Numbered from the stretch's first letter, positions 50,178 through 59,286 are shown. The stretch: DNA of 64,000 bases from Methylobacterium cerastii (GCF_022179125.1 NZ_BPQG01000029.1:1-64000), one strand, 5' to 3'. Numbers and translations are program-made. The notes: generated from the sequence alone by a model not told the origin.

Positions 50178-51338
50178 CTAGCGGCTCGCTGCGAACCGGG
50201 CCGGGCCGTCGCCGCGGCCGGCGACCACCACGAGGCGCCGGACCTCGCCGCGCAGGAACGCCTGCAGGAAGCGGTCGTAGTTGCGGAACGACACGCAGCC
50301 GTTCGAGGCGCCGCTCGGCCCGAGCATGTAGGTGTGGGCGAGCAGGCCGTCGCGGCCGTGGATGGCGGCAGACCCGCCCACCGGGTTGAGGCGGATCGCC
50401 CGGACGCCGTGGAACAAAGCCTCGCGCTCGGTGAGGTCGTAGGTGCCCGGCGGGGTCGAGCCGCGCATCCGCAGGTGCACGAAGTCCGGGTGGTCCATGC
50501 TGGCGCCGAGGCCGGAATGAGCTTCCAGCACCTCGCCGCCGGGCAGGCGGACGGTGCGGGCGCTGATGTCGTAGATCGCCGTGCCGGCGCCCGCGTCGGG
50601 GCTGGGGAACAGGCGGCCGCGCGACCGGTCGAGACCGGGTCTCTCCAGGGCGGCGTAGGCCAGGGCCGGGCCGGATTCCTTGCGCGCGGCGAACAGCTCC
50701 TCGAAGAACGACGGCGTCTCGGCGGTGGGCGCCGGCGCCGCCTCGGGCACCCGGCGCGGCGCCCGGCGCAGGGCGAGGCGCTGCGGCACGGGGGCGGCGA
50801 TCAGATCCGCCGGGCGCGCCATCGGCAGCGGCACGATCTGCGCCTGGCGGAGGACTCGGATCTCACGCGGGCGCTGCGCCTGGCTTGCGACCTCGGCCTG
50901 CCGCACGATCTCCGCCCCGGTGGCGGGTGTCGCGGCGGGCTCCACCGCCGCGACGCCCGCCACCGGCTGGGCGAGGGACGGAGCGAGAGAGGCGGTCGGG
51001 GCGAACGCAGTGCCGAGGGGGATGCCGCGAAGGTTCGCGCGCACGTCCGGCCCCATCATCGGACGGGGATCGAACAGGGCCGCGAGGGCGGTCGAGGCGG
51101 CGCTCCGGGTCTGCGGGTTCGTGGCCTGCAGGTTCGTGGCCTGGAGATTCGCGCCCGGCGATCGCGGGTGCTTCCCGTCGCCGGTCGGCACGCCCCCGAG
51201 GGTGACGAGGCAGAGCAGGCCGGCCAGCGCGTTGCGCAGGGTCGGATGGCTGCGGGAGCGCCGGCGACGAACGGGACGCGCGTGGCCGCCGTGGGAACGC
51301 AGGTGATGCGGCAGGGGATGCGGCATGTGATGAGGCAT
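50178..51338 (-). CDS. DUF2778/L,D-transpeptidase-like (Tlde1-type) protein
   Basis: A 386-residue protein. The N-terminus is His/Pro/Arg-rich, then a hydrophobic segment (LRNALAGLLCLVTLGGV) acts as signal or anchor. A long low-complexity middle follows with LQATNLQATN repeats. The C-terminal 150 residues are a DUF2778 catalytic domain: AIYDISARTVRLPGGE, then H327 in AIHGRDG and C348 in SGASNGCVSF, the usual His-Cys pair of L,D-transpeptidase-fold enzymes. It probably acts on peptidoglycan stem peptides. The exact start is unsure, since several in-frame ATGs crowd the N-terminus. Confidence 0.82.
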   Translation of the reverse strand: MPHHMPHPLPHHLRSHGGHARPVRRRRSRSHPTLRNALAGLLCLVTLGGVPTGDGKHPRSPGANLQATNLQATNPQTRSAASTALAALFDPRPMMGPDVRANLRGIPLGTAFAPTASLAPSLAQPVAGVAAVEPAATPATGAEIVRQAEVASQAQRPREIRVLRQAQIVPLPMARPADLIAAPVPQRLALRRAPRRVPEAAPAPTAETPSFFEELFAARKESGPALAYAALERPGLDRSRGRLFPSPDAGAGTAIYDISARTVRLPGGEVLEAHSGLGASMDHPDFVHLRMRGSTPPGTYDLTEREALFHGVRAIRLNPVGGSAAIHGRDGLLAHTYMLGPSGASNGCVSFRNYDRFLQAFLRGEVRRLVVVAGRGDGPARFAASR

Positions 51339-51633
51339 GCGGACTCGAACTCGGACGCGAAGGCTGAGGCGGCGCCCGCGGCCACGCGCCGTCCGTCCCC
51401 CGCGACGGAGCGCGGGCGGTGGACCGGCCGAGGGGCTCGGCCGTGCGGGGATCGAGAGAACTGCGACTGATCCGTATTGAGCGCGCGGTTGGTTAATCCG
51501 CCCCTAAGCGGCCGGTCGCCGTGCGCGGACGGGGCACGAAATCGGGTCCGCGCCTCACACGGCGCGCGGGCACGCGATCGTGTTGCCGCTTCGTTCTTGC
51601 CGAGGCGGGGGCGAATCGGCGATACCGCCAAGC
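51339..51633. other. Divergent promoter region, no gene seen
   Basis: About 295 bases between two divergent genes. It contains the A+T-rich GGTTAATCC near 51490 but no convincing open frame, hairpin or repeat. Confidence 0.45.
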
Positions 51634-51990
51634 ATGCGGATGTTCGCCCTCGCTGCCCTCCTGTCCCTGCCTATCCTGCCCGGCGCGGCCGCGGAGGCGC
51701 CGCGGCCGGCCGACCCGGCCGCACTGGAGCAGGCGTGGCGCGGATGCGTGCGCGAGGCCTACGCTCACCAGTCGCCGACGCAGGGGCGGGCCGGCTCGCA
51801 GCGCAACGCCCTCGACGAATGCAAGGCGCGCGAGGACGCCGTCGTGGCGGCCCTGATGGCCGCGCGCACCGACGACGCATCCGGCCGCGGCGCCCGCTCG
51901 TTGCCGGCGCGCGCCCGCGCCTGGGCGGCCTCGGTCGCGGCCTACGTCGTCGACCCGGTCTCGTCCTGGATCGCGATGCTGCGCGACTGA
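51634..51990 (+). CDS. Small secreted protein, 118 aa
   Basis: Function unknown. A signal peptide (MRMFALAALLSLPILPGAAA) precedes a helical mature region with a pair of cysteines (WRGCVREAY and LDECKARED) spaced to form a disulfide. An amphipathic C-terminus (ARAWAASVAAYVVDPVSSWI) follows. The two-Cys helical design resembles small alphaproteobacterial periplasmic proteins with CHCH-like hairpins, but I make no firm call. It is convergent with the guanylyltransferase gene. Confidence 0.7.
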   Translation: MRMFALAALLSLPILPGAAAEAPRPADPAALEQAWRGCVREAYAHQSPTQGRAGSQRNALDECKAREDAVVAALMAARTDDASGRGARSLPARARAWAASVAAYVVDPVSSWIAMLRD

Positions 51991-52024
51991 GCGGCGGCCT
52001 TCGCCGCCCGCCGGGCGGGCCGCC

Positions 52025-53449
52025 TCACCGTCCGTAGATGTCCTCGACGCGGATGATGTCGTCCTCGCCGGTGTAGGAGCCGACCTGGACCTCGATCAGC
52101 TCGAGGGGGATCTTGCCGGGGTTGGCCAGCCGGTGCATCGAGCCGATCGGCAGGTACACCGCCTCGTTCTCGTGGACGAGGACCAGGCGCTCGCCCAGCG
52201 TCACCTCCGCCGTGCCCTTCACCACCACCCAGTGCTCGGCGCGGTGGTGGTGCTTCTGCAGCGACAGGCGTCCGCCCGGCGTCACCATGATGCGCTTGAC
52301 CTGGAAGCGCTCGCCGATGTCGACGCGCTGGTACCAGCCCCAGGGCCGGTACATCCGCCGGTGCGCGTCGGCCTCCGGGTGGGCGCGGGCGCGCAGCACG
52401 CCCACCAGCTCCTTCACCCGGCCCGACTGCGCCTTCGACGCGACCAGCACCGCGTCGGGCGTCGCCACCACCACCACGCCGTCGAGGCCCACCACCGTGG
52501 TCAGGCCCTCGCCCTCGCTGTGCACCAGGCTGTTGGTGGTGCCCAGCACCTCGACCCGGCCGCGCAGCGCGTTGCCGGATTCGTCCTGCGGCAGCACCTG
52601 CCAGACCGCGTCCCAGGTGCCGACGTCCGACCACGGGAACGAGACCGGCAGCACGCCGGCCCGCGTCGTACGCTCCATCACCGCGTAGTCGATCGAGATC
52701 TTGGGCGCCTGCCCGAACGCCGTCGCGTCGAGCCGCACGAAGTCGAGGTCGACGGCAGCCCCCTCCAGCGCCGCGCGGGCGGCGGAGAGCACCGCGGGCG
52801 CATGCGCCTCGAGCTCGGCCAGCATCAGGTCGGCGCGAAACAGGAAGTAGCCCGAGTTCCACAGGGCGCCGTCCGCGATCAGCGCGGCTGCGCCCTCCGC
52901 ATCCGGCTTCTCGACGAAGCGCGCCACCGCGAAGGCGCCCTCGGCCTCCGGCAGCGCGGCCCCGCGGCGGATGTAGCCGTAATCGGTCGCCGGCCGCGTC
53001 GGCTCGACGCCGAGCGTCATCGTGTAGCCGGCCCGCGCGCCCACGGCCGCCGCGCGCACGGCGGCGGCGAAGGCGGGAACGTCGCCGATCACGTGGTCCG
53101 CGGCCATGATCAGCACCACCGTCTCCGGGGCGACGTTGGCCGCGTGCAACGCCGCCACCGCGACGGCGGCGGCCGAGTCCCGTCCCTCCGGCTCCAGGAT
53201 GATGTCGCCGGCGATGCCCGCCTGCGCCAACTGCTCGGCCACGATGAAGCGCGACTCGGCCGAGGCGATCACCGCCGGCCGGGCGAAGGTCGCGAGGTCG
53301 CTCACCCGCCGGGCGGTCGCCTGGAACGTCGACTCCGACGCGTCCACCAGCCGCGCGAACTGCTTGGGCATGCTCTCGCGCGACATCGGCCACAGCCGCG
53401 TGCCCGAGCCGCCGCACAGGATCACGGGGAGAATGCGGGCGGTGCTCAT
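52025..53449 (-). CDS. manC: Mannose-1-phosphate guanylyltransferase (ManC/AlgA type)
   Basis: A 474-residue enzyme that makes GDP-mannose from mannose-1-phosphate and GTP for exopolysaccharide or lipopolysaccharide. The nucleotidyltransferase signature is ILCGGSGTRLWPMSRESMPKQF. Substrate motifs FVEKPDAEGA, LWNSGYFLF and SIDYAVMERT follow. The C-terminal cupin of the ManC family has RPWGWYQRVDIGERFQVKRI and LSLQKHHHRAEHWVVVKGTAEVT. Some homologues are bifunctional with phosphomannose isomerase activity, which the cupin permits here. The ATG at 53449 is clear. Confidence 0.95.
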   Translation of the reverse strand: MSTARILPVILCGGSGTRLWPMSRESMPKQFARLVDASESTFQATARRVSDLATFARPAVIASAESRFIVAEQLAQAGIAGDIILEPEGRDSAAAVAVAALHAANVAPETVVLIMAADHVIGDVPAFAAAVRAAAVGARAGYTMTLGVEPTRPATDYGYIRRGAALPEAEGAFAVARFVEKPDAEGAAALIADGALWNSGYFLFRADLMLAELEAHAPAVLSAARAALEGAAVDLDFVRLDATAFGQAPKISIDYAVMERTTRAGVLPVSFPWSDVGTWDAVWQVLPQDESGNALRGRVEVLGTTNSLVHSEGEGLTTVVGLDGVVVVATPDAVLVASKAQSGRVKELVGVLRARAHPEADAHRRMYRPWGWYQRVDIGERFQVKRIMVTPGGRLSLQKHHHRAEHWVVVKGTAEVTLGERLVLVHENEAVYLPIGSMHRLANPGKIPLELIEVQVGSYTGEDDIIRVEDIYGR

Positions 53450-53531
53450 CTGACGACTCCTGTTCCCGGTGCCGCCGGGCGGCGACCCGACCGACGTTCT
53501 TCGCGCCGGTCGCGTGACCCGGGCGGTGCCC

Positions 53532-55343
53532 TCACTCCAACCCGAAGGTCCGCCCCGGGAACCCGGCCGCATCGAAGTAGCGCTGGTCCCCGACCTGCTG
53601 GAAGCGCAGCACCGTGGTCAAGCCCGACGGCGACGGTTCCGAGCGCAACGTGCCGGCCTGGGCCTGCGGCACGGGGGCGTCGCTCGTTCCCTCCCGCATC
53701 GCCTCCCGCATCGGGCGGCCGATCAGGCGGCCCTTGGCGGGGATCTGGAGCTTGAGCAGGGCGGCGAGAGTCTGCCCGACGTCGGCGTTGCTCACCGGCA
53801 GCGCATCGACGAAGCCGGCCTTGAAGCTCGGGCCGATGGCGGCCATGAAGTTGTGGGTGTCGGCCCGGCTGAAGCTGCCGTGCATGCCCTGGCCCTGCTG
53901 CAGCGCCGTGTCGGCGACCTCGACGACGCAGGTCTCCGGGTTGGCGCAGCCGGTGCTGTACGAGCGGAAGTTGACGACGATCGCCGGCGTCGGGGTCGCA
54001 GCCTCGCCCTTCAGGTTCACAGCCGAGAGCGGCAGCGTGCCGGGAAAGCTGCCGAGCGCGTCGTCGACGAACAGGCCGCTGACGTAGTCCTGCTCCAGGA
54101 GCGCCGCGACCGTGCGGGCGGCGAGCGCCTTGTCGCCCTTCGGCAGGTAGACGAGGTCCGAGCCGCCGTTGACCGCGACCACGAGGTCCGGCGCCTTCGG
54201 GTCCGGGCCGAGCAGCGCGTTGCCGAGCTTCGGCCGCTGGCCGGCGAGCACCGGTGCGGCGCTCGCGTCGGGCTCGTGCAGCGGCAGGCCGAGGGCCGCG
54301 GCGAGGTCGAGCGCCAGGAAGCCCGGCGGCAGCTGCCCGGCGGGCACGCCCGGCAGGGCGGTCTTCGCGGACGGGCTCGTCGCGCTCTCCTTCGAGATGG
54401 TCGAGAAGCCGTGGTCGGCCGCGACCACGATGTCGGTCGTGTCGGAAAGGCCGAGCTCGTCGAGCGCCCGGCGCAGCGTCGCGAGGTTGTCGTCTGCGTT
54501 GCGGATGCCGGCGAGCGAGGTCGGCCCGTTGATGCCGGGCACGAGCTTGCCGAGGCTGTCGCCGTGGTTGTGCTGGGCGCCGTCCGGGTCGCGCGACCAG
54601 AACACCAGCACGAACGGTTTCTCGCGGGCCTTGAACAGCGGCAGCACGACCTTCGTGGCGACCTCGGCGAAGTAGGCCTGCTGGGCGACGTTGGCCACGA
54701 GCGTGCCTGGCGTCGTCGCGTCGCCCGCCTTGCCGTTCTCCCCGCGCGAGGGGGCGGCGAGCGGCAGGTTACGGCCGGCCATCAGCCCCTGCATCTCGGC
54801 GCTGAACGGGATGCCGCGCGCCGAGCCGGTCTCGTCATCGACGACGATCGTCGGGCCGCCGGTGCGGTCGGTGTGGTCGAAGATCAAGGTCGGCCCGACC
54901 TTGCCGATCGCCGCGGTGCTGATCCCGGCCTTGGCGGCGGCGCGCAGCACCGTCTCCTCGTTCATCCAGTCGCCGTTGAAGACGGTGTTCATCTCGCCGA
55001 GCACGGCGTCGTTCTCGATGAACGGCGTCACCGTTCCCGCCTGCGCGGCGATCGGCTTGGCGAGGTAGATCGTGTTCGAGAAGTCGCCGGTGTCGCCGAG
55101 CTGGTGCCCGGTCGCCATGCCCGAGGCGTTGGCGGTGGTGAAGGTCGGGAACAGCGAATGGCTGTTGGCGAGGTTCACGCCCTGGTCGCGCAGGGCCGCC
55201 AGGGCCGGCGTGTTCTCCGGCGTGACCATGCCGGCGCGCAAGCCGTCGGGAACGAACAGGATCACGTTGCGGGGCCGGTCGGCCGCCGCGGCGGCGGTGC
55301 CGAGGAGGCCGGCGACGATGACGCCGTTGAGGATCGCGCGCAT
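53532..55343 (-). CDS. Secreted alkaline-phosphatase-superfamily phosphodiesterase
   Basis: A 603-residue exported enzyme. A signal peptide (MRAILNGVIVAGLLGTAAAA) precedes the metal site NVILFVPDGLRAGMV. The likely nucleophile lies in SLFPTFTTANASGMATGHQLGD. Further metal ligands are in LVFWSRDPDGAQHNHGDS and DIVVAADHGFSTI, and in GMHGSFSRADTHNFMAAIGPSF near the C-terminus. The pattern fits nucleotide pyrophosphatase/phosphodiesterases. Two cysteines (STGCANPETCVVE) may form a loop disulfide. Precise substrate unknown. Confidence 0.85.
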   Translation of the reverse strand: MRAILNGVIVAGLLGTAAAAADRPRNVILFVPDGLRAGMVTPENTPALAALRDQGVNLANSHSLFPTFTTANASGMATGHQLGDTGDFSNTIYLAKPIAAQAGTVTPFIENDAVLGEMNTVFNGDWMNEETVLRAAAKAGISTAAIGKVGPTLIFDHTDRTGGPTIVVDDETGSARGIPFSAEMQGLMAGRNLPLAAPSRGENGKAGDATTPGTLVANVAQQAYFAEVATKVVLPLFKAREKPFVLVFWSRDPDGAQHNHGDSLGKLVPGINGPTSLAGIRNADDNLATLRRALDELGLSDTTDIVVAADHGFSTISKESATSPSAKTALPGVPAGQLPPGFLALDLAAALGLPLHEPDASAAPVLAGQRPKLGNALLGPDPKAPDLVVAVNGGSDLVYLPKGDKALAARTVAALLEQDYVSGLFVDDALGSFPGTLPLSAVNLKGEAATPTPAIVVNFRSYSTGCANPETCVVEVADTALQQGQGMHGSFSRADTHNFMAAIGPSFKAGFVDALPVSNADVGQTLAALLKLQIPAKGRLIGRPMREAMREGTSDAPVPQAQAGTLRSEPSPSGLTTVLRFQQVGDQRYFDAAGFPGRTFGLE

Positions 55344-55496
55344 CGCCGTCGTCTCCTGAAGGGCCGGCCGACTTCCGGCGCGGTGCCGCTTCTCCTCACG
55401 TCCGCATGACGCCCGTGTGACGGCGCAGGCCGGCGGGACAGGCGGGCGAGACAAGTTGGGCGGGCCGGAACGCCTGGCCCGCCCGCGATGGGGCGC

Positions 55497-56168
55497 TTAC
55501 ATCGGCGGGGTCAACCCGTCCTTGCCGACGGCGACCCGGCGGGCGCTCAAGGCGGTGCCGTCGCGGGCGGCCGTGACGAAGGCCTTGGCGCCGGGCTTGA
55601 GCACCATCTTGTCGGCGGGCTCGAAGGTCACGACTGGGGTTTCCGGCAGCACGACCACCGTCTGCGCGCCGTCCTTGTAGGTCACGGTGAGGGTGCGCGC
55701 GCCGGACGCCGTCGCGCTGCCCGACACGGTGCCGTTGGTCATCGCGCTCTTCACGCGCGGGGCGGGAGCGTCGGCCTTGACCGTCCCGTTCGTCATGGCG
55801 CTCTTCACCCGCGTCCCGCCGGCGGTGGCATCGGGGATCGTGTCCCAGCCGTAATGGCCCTCGCCGGTGCCGCGCATGGCTTCGGGGAACAGCAGGACCT
55901 CGATCGCGGTGCGCGGGTTCTCGCCCTTGGTGGCGGTGCCGACGAAGGTGCCCTCCTTCACGTCGTCGAGGCTGGCCTTCACCACCGAGACGAACTTCGT
56001 GTCGTCGCCGAGCGCGATCGTCTCCGACACGCCGTCGATGGTCTTCAGGGTGATCGCGCCCGGCGCGACCGCCTCGATCGTGCCGCGCAGGCGCTCGACG
56101 ACCGGGGCGGCCTGGGCGCCGCCGACCGAGAGGAGGCCGGCGAGGGCGAGAAGCGGGAGGCGTGTCAT
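55497..56168 (-). CDS. Uncharacterised secreted protein with MTNGTV repeats, 223 aa
   Basis: A signal peptide (MTRLPLLALAGLLSVGGAQA) is followed by a small beta-rich domain (LRGTIEAVAPGAITLKTIDG, ASLDDVKEGTFVGTATKG, LLFPEAMRGTGEGHYGWD). The motif RVKSAMTNGTV then appears twice (about residues 120-150). A second beta domain follows, with VTYKDGAQTVVVLPETPVVTF. The FPEAMRGTGEGH motif marks a family of conserved secreted proteins in alphaproteobacteria, sometimes mislabelled as metal transporters. Function unknown. It is divergent from larC across 223 bases. Confidence 0.75.
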   Translation of the reverse strand: MTRLPLLALAGLLSVGGAQAAPVVERLRGTIEAVAPGAITLKTIDGVSETIALGDDTKFVSVVKASLDDVKEGTFVGTATKGENPRTAIEVLLFPEAMRGTGEGHYGWDTIPDATAGGTRVKSAMTNGTVKADAPAPRVKSAMTNGTVSGSATASGARTLTVTYKDGAQTVVVLPETPVVTFEPADKMVLKPGAKAFVTAARDGTALSARRVAVGKDGLTPPM

Positions 56169-56391
56169 GAGGGGCCTGTCGTTTAGGAGGGCCTGACGGT
56201 CCGGCACGATCGTGCGGGAGCCTGCGGCCGTGGCGCGTCCGCTACCATGCCGGCGCCGGGCCCGGCACCCGCCGGCCGGCGCGGCCATCCGCCTCGCCGG
56301 GGCTCGCCCGCGGGACCTTGCCGGGAAACCTTTCCGGCCGATCTGGTGTTCGAACCGACGGGCCTCTCGCCCGCTCCACCACCGGACAGGC
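56169..56391. promoter_or_regulatory. Divergent promoter region in front of larC
   Basis: 223 bases between a secreted-protein gene and larC. It contains the perfect 12-bp palindrome GCACGATCGTGC (56204-56215) and an imperfect palindrome GCCGGGAAACCTTTCCGGC near 56319. Either could bind a regulator. No riboswitch fold was recognised. Confidence 0.4.
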
Positions 56392-57741
56392 ATGCAGATC
56401 CACCTCGACGCGGTCGGCGGCATGGCCGGCGACATGTTCGTCGCCGCCCTCCTCGACGCCTTCCCCGAGCACGCCGAGGGCGTGTCGGCAAGCGTGCGCG
56501 CCGCGAGCCGGGCGGGCGTCGCCTGCCGCGTGCTGCCCCACAACGACGGCATCCTCCAGGGCAGCCGCTTCCTGGTCTTCGGACCCGGCGCGCCCGACCC
56601 CACGCCGCAGGCCGCGCTCGCTGCGACGCACCGGCACGAGCACGGCGACCACGAGCACGGCGACCACGATCACGACCATCACGATCACGCGCATCCCGAT
56701 GCGCACGGTCCGTCCCACACCCACGACCACGCAGGCGACCACGATCACCGGCCGTGGTCCGAGATCCGCGCATCGCTCGAACGGGCCGACCTCGACGCGG
56801 CGGTGCGCGGGCATGCGCTCGCGATCTTCGGCCACCTCGCCGAGGCCGAGGCGCGCGTGCACGGCATCCCGGTGGAGCGGGTCGCGTTCCACGAGGTCGG
56901 CGCCTGGGATTCGATCGCCGACATCGCCGCCGCGGCCCACCTCGTCGCCGCGCTCGGCGCCACCCGCTGGAGCGTGGGCGCCCTCCCCCTCGGCTCCGGG
57001 ATGGTGCGCACGCAGCACGGCCTGCTGCCGGTGCCGGCCCCGGCGACCGCGCTACTGCTCGAAGGCTTCGCGACCCGCGACGACGGCGTGCCGGGCGAGC
57101 GGGTGACGCCGACGGGCGCCGCGATCCTGCGCCATCTCTGCGGCGGCGCCGAACCGGCGCCGACCGGCCCCCGGCGGCTCGGGCGCTCCGGCGTCGGATT
57201 CGGCACCAAGCGCCTGCCCGGCCTGAGCAACTGCGTCCGCGCCCTCGCCTTCGACGAGACGGCGCCAGTGGCGTCCCCGGAGGCGCATCCGGACCACCGC
57301 ACCATCGCGGTGATCGCGTTCGAGGTCGACGACCAGTCCGGGGAGGACCTCGCCATGGGGCTCGATCGGCTACGGATGCGCGATGACGTGCTCGACGTCG
57401 TGCAGATGCCGGTCTTCGGCAAGAAGGGCCGGATGATGGCGCATGTCCGCCTGCTCGCCCGCGCCGACGCCCTCGATGCGGTGGCGGCGGCCTGCTTTTC
57501 CGAGACCGCCACGATCGGCCTGCGCCACGCGCTCGTCGACGGCCGCGCCCTGCCCCGCCGGGCCGCCACCGTCGCGGTCGCCGGCCGCGACGTGCGGGTC
57601 AAGCTCGCCGAGCGCCCGGGCGGCCGCACCGCCAAGGCCGAGGCCGACGACGCCCGCGCGGAGGGCGGCCACGCCGCCCGGACCGCCCTGCGCCGCGAGG
57701 CCGAGCGGCTCGCCCTCGACACCCCGGAGCCGAAATCGTGA
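56392..57741 (+). CDS. larC: Nickel-pincer cofactor biosynthesis protein LarC
   Basis: A 449-residue protein that inserts nickel into the pyridinium bis-thiocarboxylate precursor, giving the nickel-pincer nucleotide (NPN). The start MQIHLDAVGGMAGDMFVAAL is the family hallmark. A His-rich insert (80-119) has 17 histidines in 40 residues and probably stores or delivers nickel. Conserved motifs VAFHEVGAWDSIADI, PLGSGMVRTQHGLLPVPAPAT and GERVTPTGAAIL follow. In lactobacilli larC is split by a frameshift; here it is one continuous frame. It overlaps larE by 4 nt. Confidence 0.93.
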   Translation: MQIHLDAVGGMAGDMFVAALLDAFPEHAEGVSASVRAASRAGVACRVLPHNDGILQGSRFLVFGPGAPDPTPQAALAATHRHEHGDHEHGDHDHDHHDHAHPDAHGPSHTHDHAGDHDHRPWSEIRASLERADLDAAVRGHALAIFGHLAEAEARVHGIPVERVAFHEVGAWDSIADIAAAAHLVAALGATRWSVGALPLGSGMVRTQHGLLPVPAPATALLLEGFATRDDGVPGERVTPTGAAILRHLCGGAEPAPTGPRRLGRSGVGFGTKRLPGLSNCVRALAFDETAPVASPEAHPDHRTIAVIAFEVDDQSGEDLAMGLDRLRMRDDVLDVVQMPVFGKKGRMMAHVRLLARADALDAVAAACFSETATIGLRHALVDGRALPRRAATVAVAGRDVRVKLAERPGGRTAKAEADDARAEGGHAARTALRREAERLALDTPEPKS

Positions 57742-58580
57742 GTTCGCCCCCCATCCGGCTCGAGGCCGTCCTCGTGGAGATCGGTTCCGTCGCCGTGGCG
57801 GTGAGCGGCGGCGTCGACAGCGTGACGCTGGCGGCGCTCGCCCACCGCGTCCTCGGCCCCGACGCCGCGCTGATGGTGCATGCCGCCTCTCCCGCCGTGC
57901 CGGCGGAGGCCACCGCCCGCGTCCGCGCCGAGGCGGCGCGCGCCGGCTGGAGCCTGCGGGTGATCGAGGCCGGCGAGTTCTCCGATCCCGCCTACCGCGC
58001 CAACCCGGTGAACCGCTGCTTCTTCTGCAAGACCAACCTCTACGGCGCGATTGCCCGCGTCACCGACCGGACGATGGCTTCGGGCGCCAACCTCGACGAC
58101 CTCGGCGAGTACCGCCCCGGCCTCGACGCCGCGGCCGAGCACGGCGTCCGCCATCCCTACGTCGAGGCCGGCCTCGACAAGGCGGCGGTGCGGCGCCTGA
58201 GCCGCGACCTCGGCCTCGGCGCGGTGGCGGACTTGCCCTCCGCCCCCTGCCTGTCGAGCCGGGTTGAGACCGGCATCCGCATCGAGCCGGAGGTGCTGGC
58301 CTTCATCCACGCGGTCGAGCGCCGCGTCGGCGCCGCGCTGGGAGCGGGGGGCGATGCGAAGCGCGCCGTGCGCTGCCGCGTGCGCGCCGCCGGGATCGTG
58401 GTCGAGCTCGACCCCACGAGCCTCGCCGCGCTCGACGGGCCCGGGCGGGGCGAGCTCGAAGGCTGGATCGCGGCGCAGGCGCCGGGACGCCTCGCTGCCG
58501 GCGCCGTCCGCTTCGAGCCCTATCGCACCGGCAGCGCCTTCCTCGTCGGCCGCGGGGTCGGGGCAGGAGCGTCGGCATGA
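57738..58580 (+). CDS. larE: Nickel-pincer cofactor sulfurtransferase LarE
   Basis: A 280-residue PP-loop ATPase that thiolates the NPN precursor. The PP-loop SGGVDS lies at 23-28. The start is a GTG overlapping the larC stop (GTGA). Three cysteines, C94 and C97 in NRCFFCKTNLYG and C171 in APCLSSRVETGI, form a CxxC plus C pattern. Some LarE proteins sacrifice a single Cys, while others with three Cys use an iron-sulfur cluster as sulfur carrier. This one looks like the latter, an inference. Overlaps larB by 4 nt. Confidence 0.93.
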   Translation: MSSPPIRLEAVLVEIGSVAVAVSGGVDSVTLAALAHRVLGPDAALMVHAASPAVPAEATARVRAEAARAGWSLRVIEAGEFSDPAYRANPVNRCFFCKTNLYGAIARVTDRTMASGANLDDLGEYRPGLDAAAEHGVRHPYVEAGLDKAAVRRLSRDLGLGAVADLPSAPCLSSRVETGIRIEPEVLAFIHAVERRVGAALGAGGDAKRAVRCRVRAAGIVVELDPTSLAALDGPGRGELEGWIAAQAPGRLAAGAVRFEPYRTGSAFLVGRGVGAGASA

Positions 58581-59254
58581 GCGTGTCCGACGAGTTCACC
58601 CTGGACTTCGCCCGCGCCGACCGGATCGGCCTCGAGGAGGCGGTGTACTGCGCCGGCAAGTCGCCCGCGCAGGTCGACGCGATCCTCGATGCGGCGGCCG
58701 AGCGGGCGGCGCGCTTCCTCCTCACCCGCCTCGACCCGGACAAGCACGCCGCCCTGCGCGCCGTCCATCGGGAGGCGCTGGATTACTGCCCGGTCTCGCG
58801 CACGGCCGTCTTCGGCGTGGCGCGCGCGGTGGAAGGGCCGGCCCGCATCGCCGTGGTCGCCGCCGGCACCTCCGACGTGCCGGTCGCCCGCGAGGCGTTG
58901 CGGACGCTGGCCTACCAGGGCCGCGCCGCGACGCTCGTCGCCGACGTCGGCGTCGCCGGCCTGTGGCGGCTGACCCGCCGGCTGGAGGAGATCCGCGCCC
59001 ATCCGGTGGTGATCTGCGTCGCCGGCATGGACGCGGCGCTGCCGAGCGTGCTCGGCGGCCTCGTCGCCGGCGCGGTGATCGGCGTGCCGACCTCGGTCGG
59101 CTACGGCGTCGCGGAGGGCGGCCGCACGGCCCTCGACGCGATGCTCGCGAGCTGCGCCCCCGGCCTCGCGGTCGTCAACATCGACAACGGCTACGGCGCG
59201 GCCTGCGCCGCCCTGCGCCTGCTCCACGCCGCCGAACGCCTCGCGGCCGCCTGA
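58577..59254 (+). CDS. larB: Nickel-pincer cofactor carboxylase LarB
   Basis: A 225-residue enzyme that carboxylates and hydrolyses nicotinic acid adenine dinucleotide, the first NPN step. The family-typical N-terminal EEAVYCAGKSPAQVDAIL and the AIR-carboxylase-like core (VVAAGTSDVPVAREALRTL, VVICVAGMDAALPSVLGGL, GVPTSVGYGVAEGG) are intact, as is the C-terminal INIDNGYGAA-like motif (VNIDNGYGAACAALRLL). It is the third overlapping gene of the lar run. A Tat-exported aldo/keto reductase follows after 32 nt, and no lactate racemase larA is in the window. Confidence 0.94.
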   Translation: MSVSDEFTLDFARADRIGLEEAVYCAGKSPAQVDAILDAAAERAARFLLTRLDPDKHAALRAVHREALDYCPVSRTAVFGVARAVEGPARIAVVAAGTSDVPVAREALRTLAYQGRAATLVADVGVAGLWRLTRRLEEIRAHPVVICVAGMDAALPSVLGGLVAGAVIGVPTSVGYGVAEGGRTALDAMLASCAPGLAVVNIDNGYGAACAALRLLHAAERLAAA

Positions 59255-59286
59255 ACCGACCCGTCGTCCGAACACAGGAGAATCCC

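Noticed and set aside
56319-56391. tRNA-like GTTCGAAC sequence before larC
   Set aside because: The flanking bases do not form a T stem and no D or anticodon arm can be folded on either strand.
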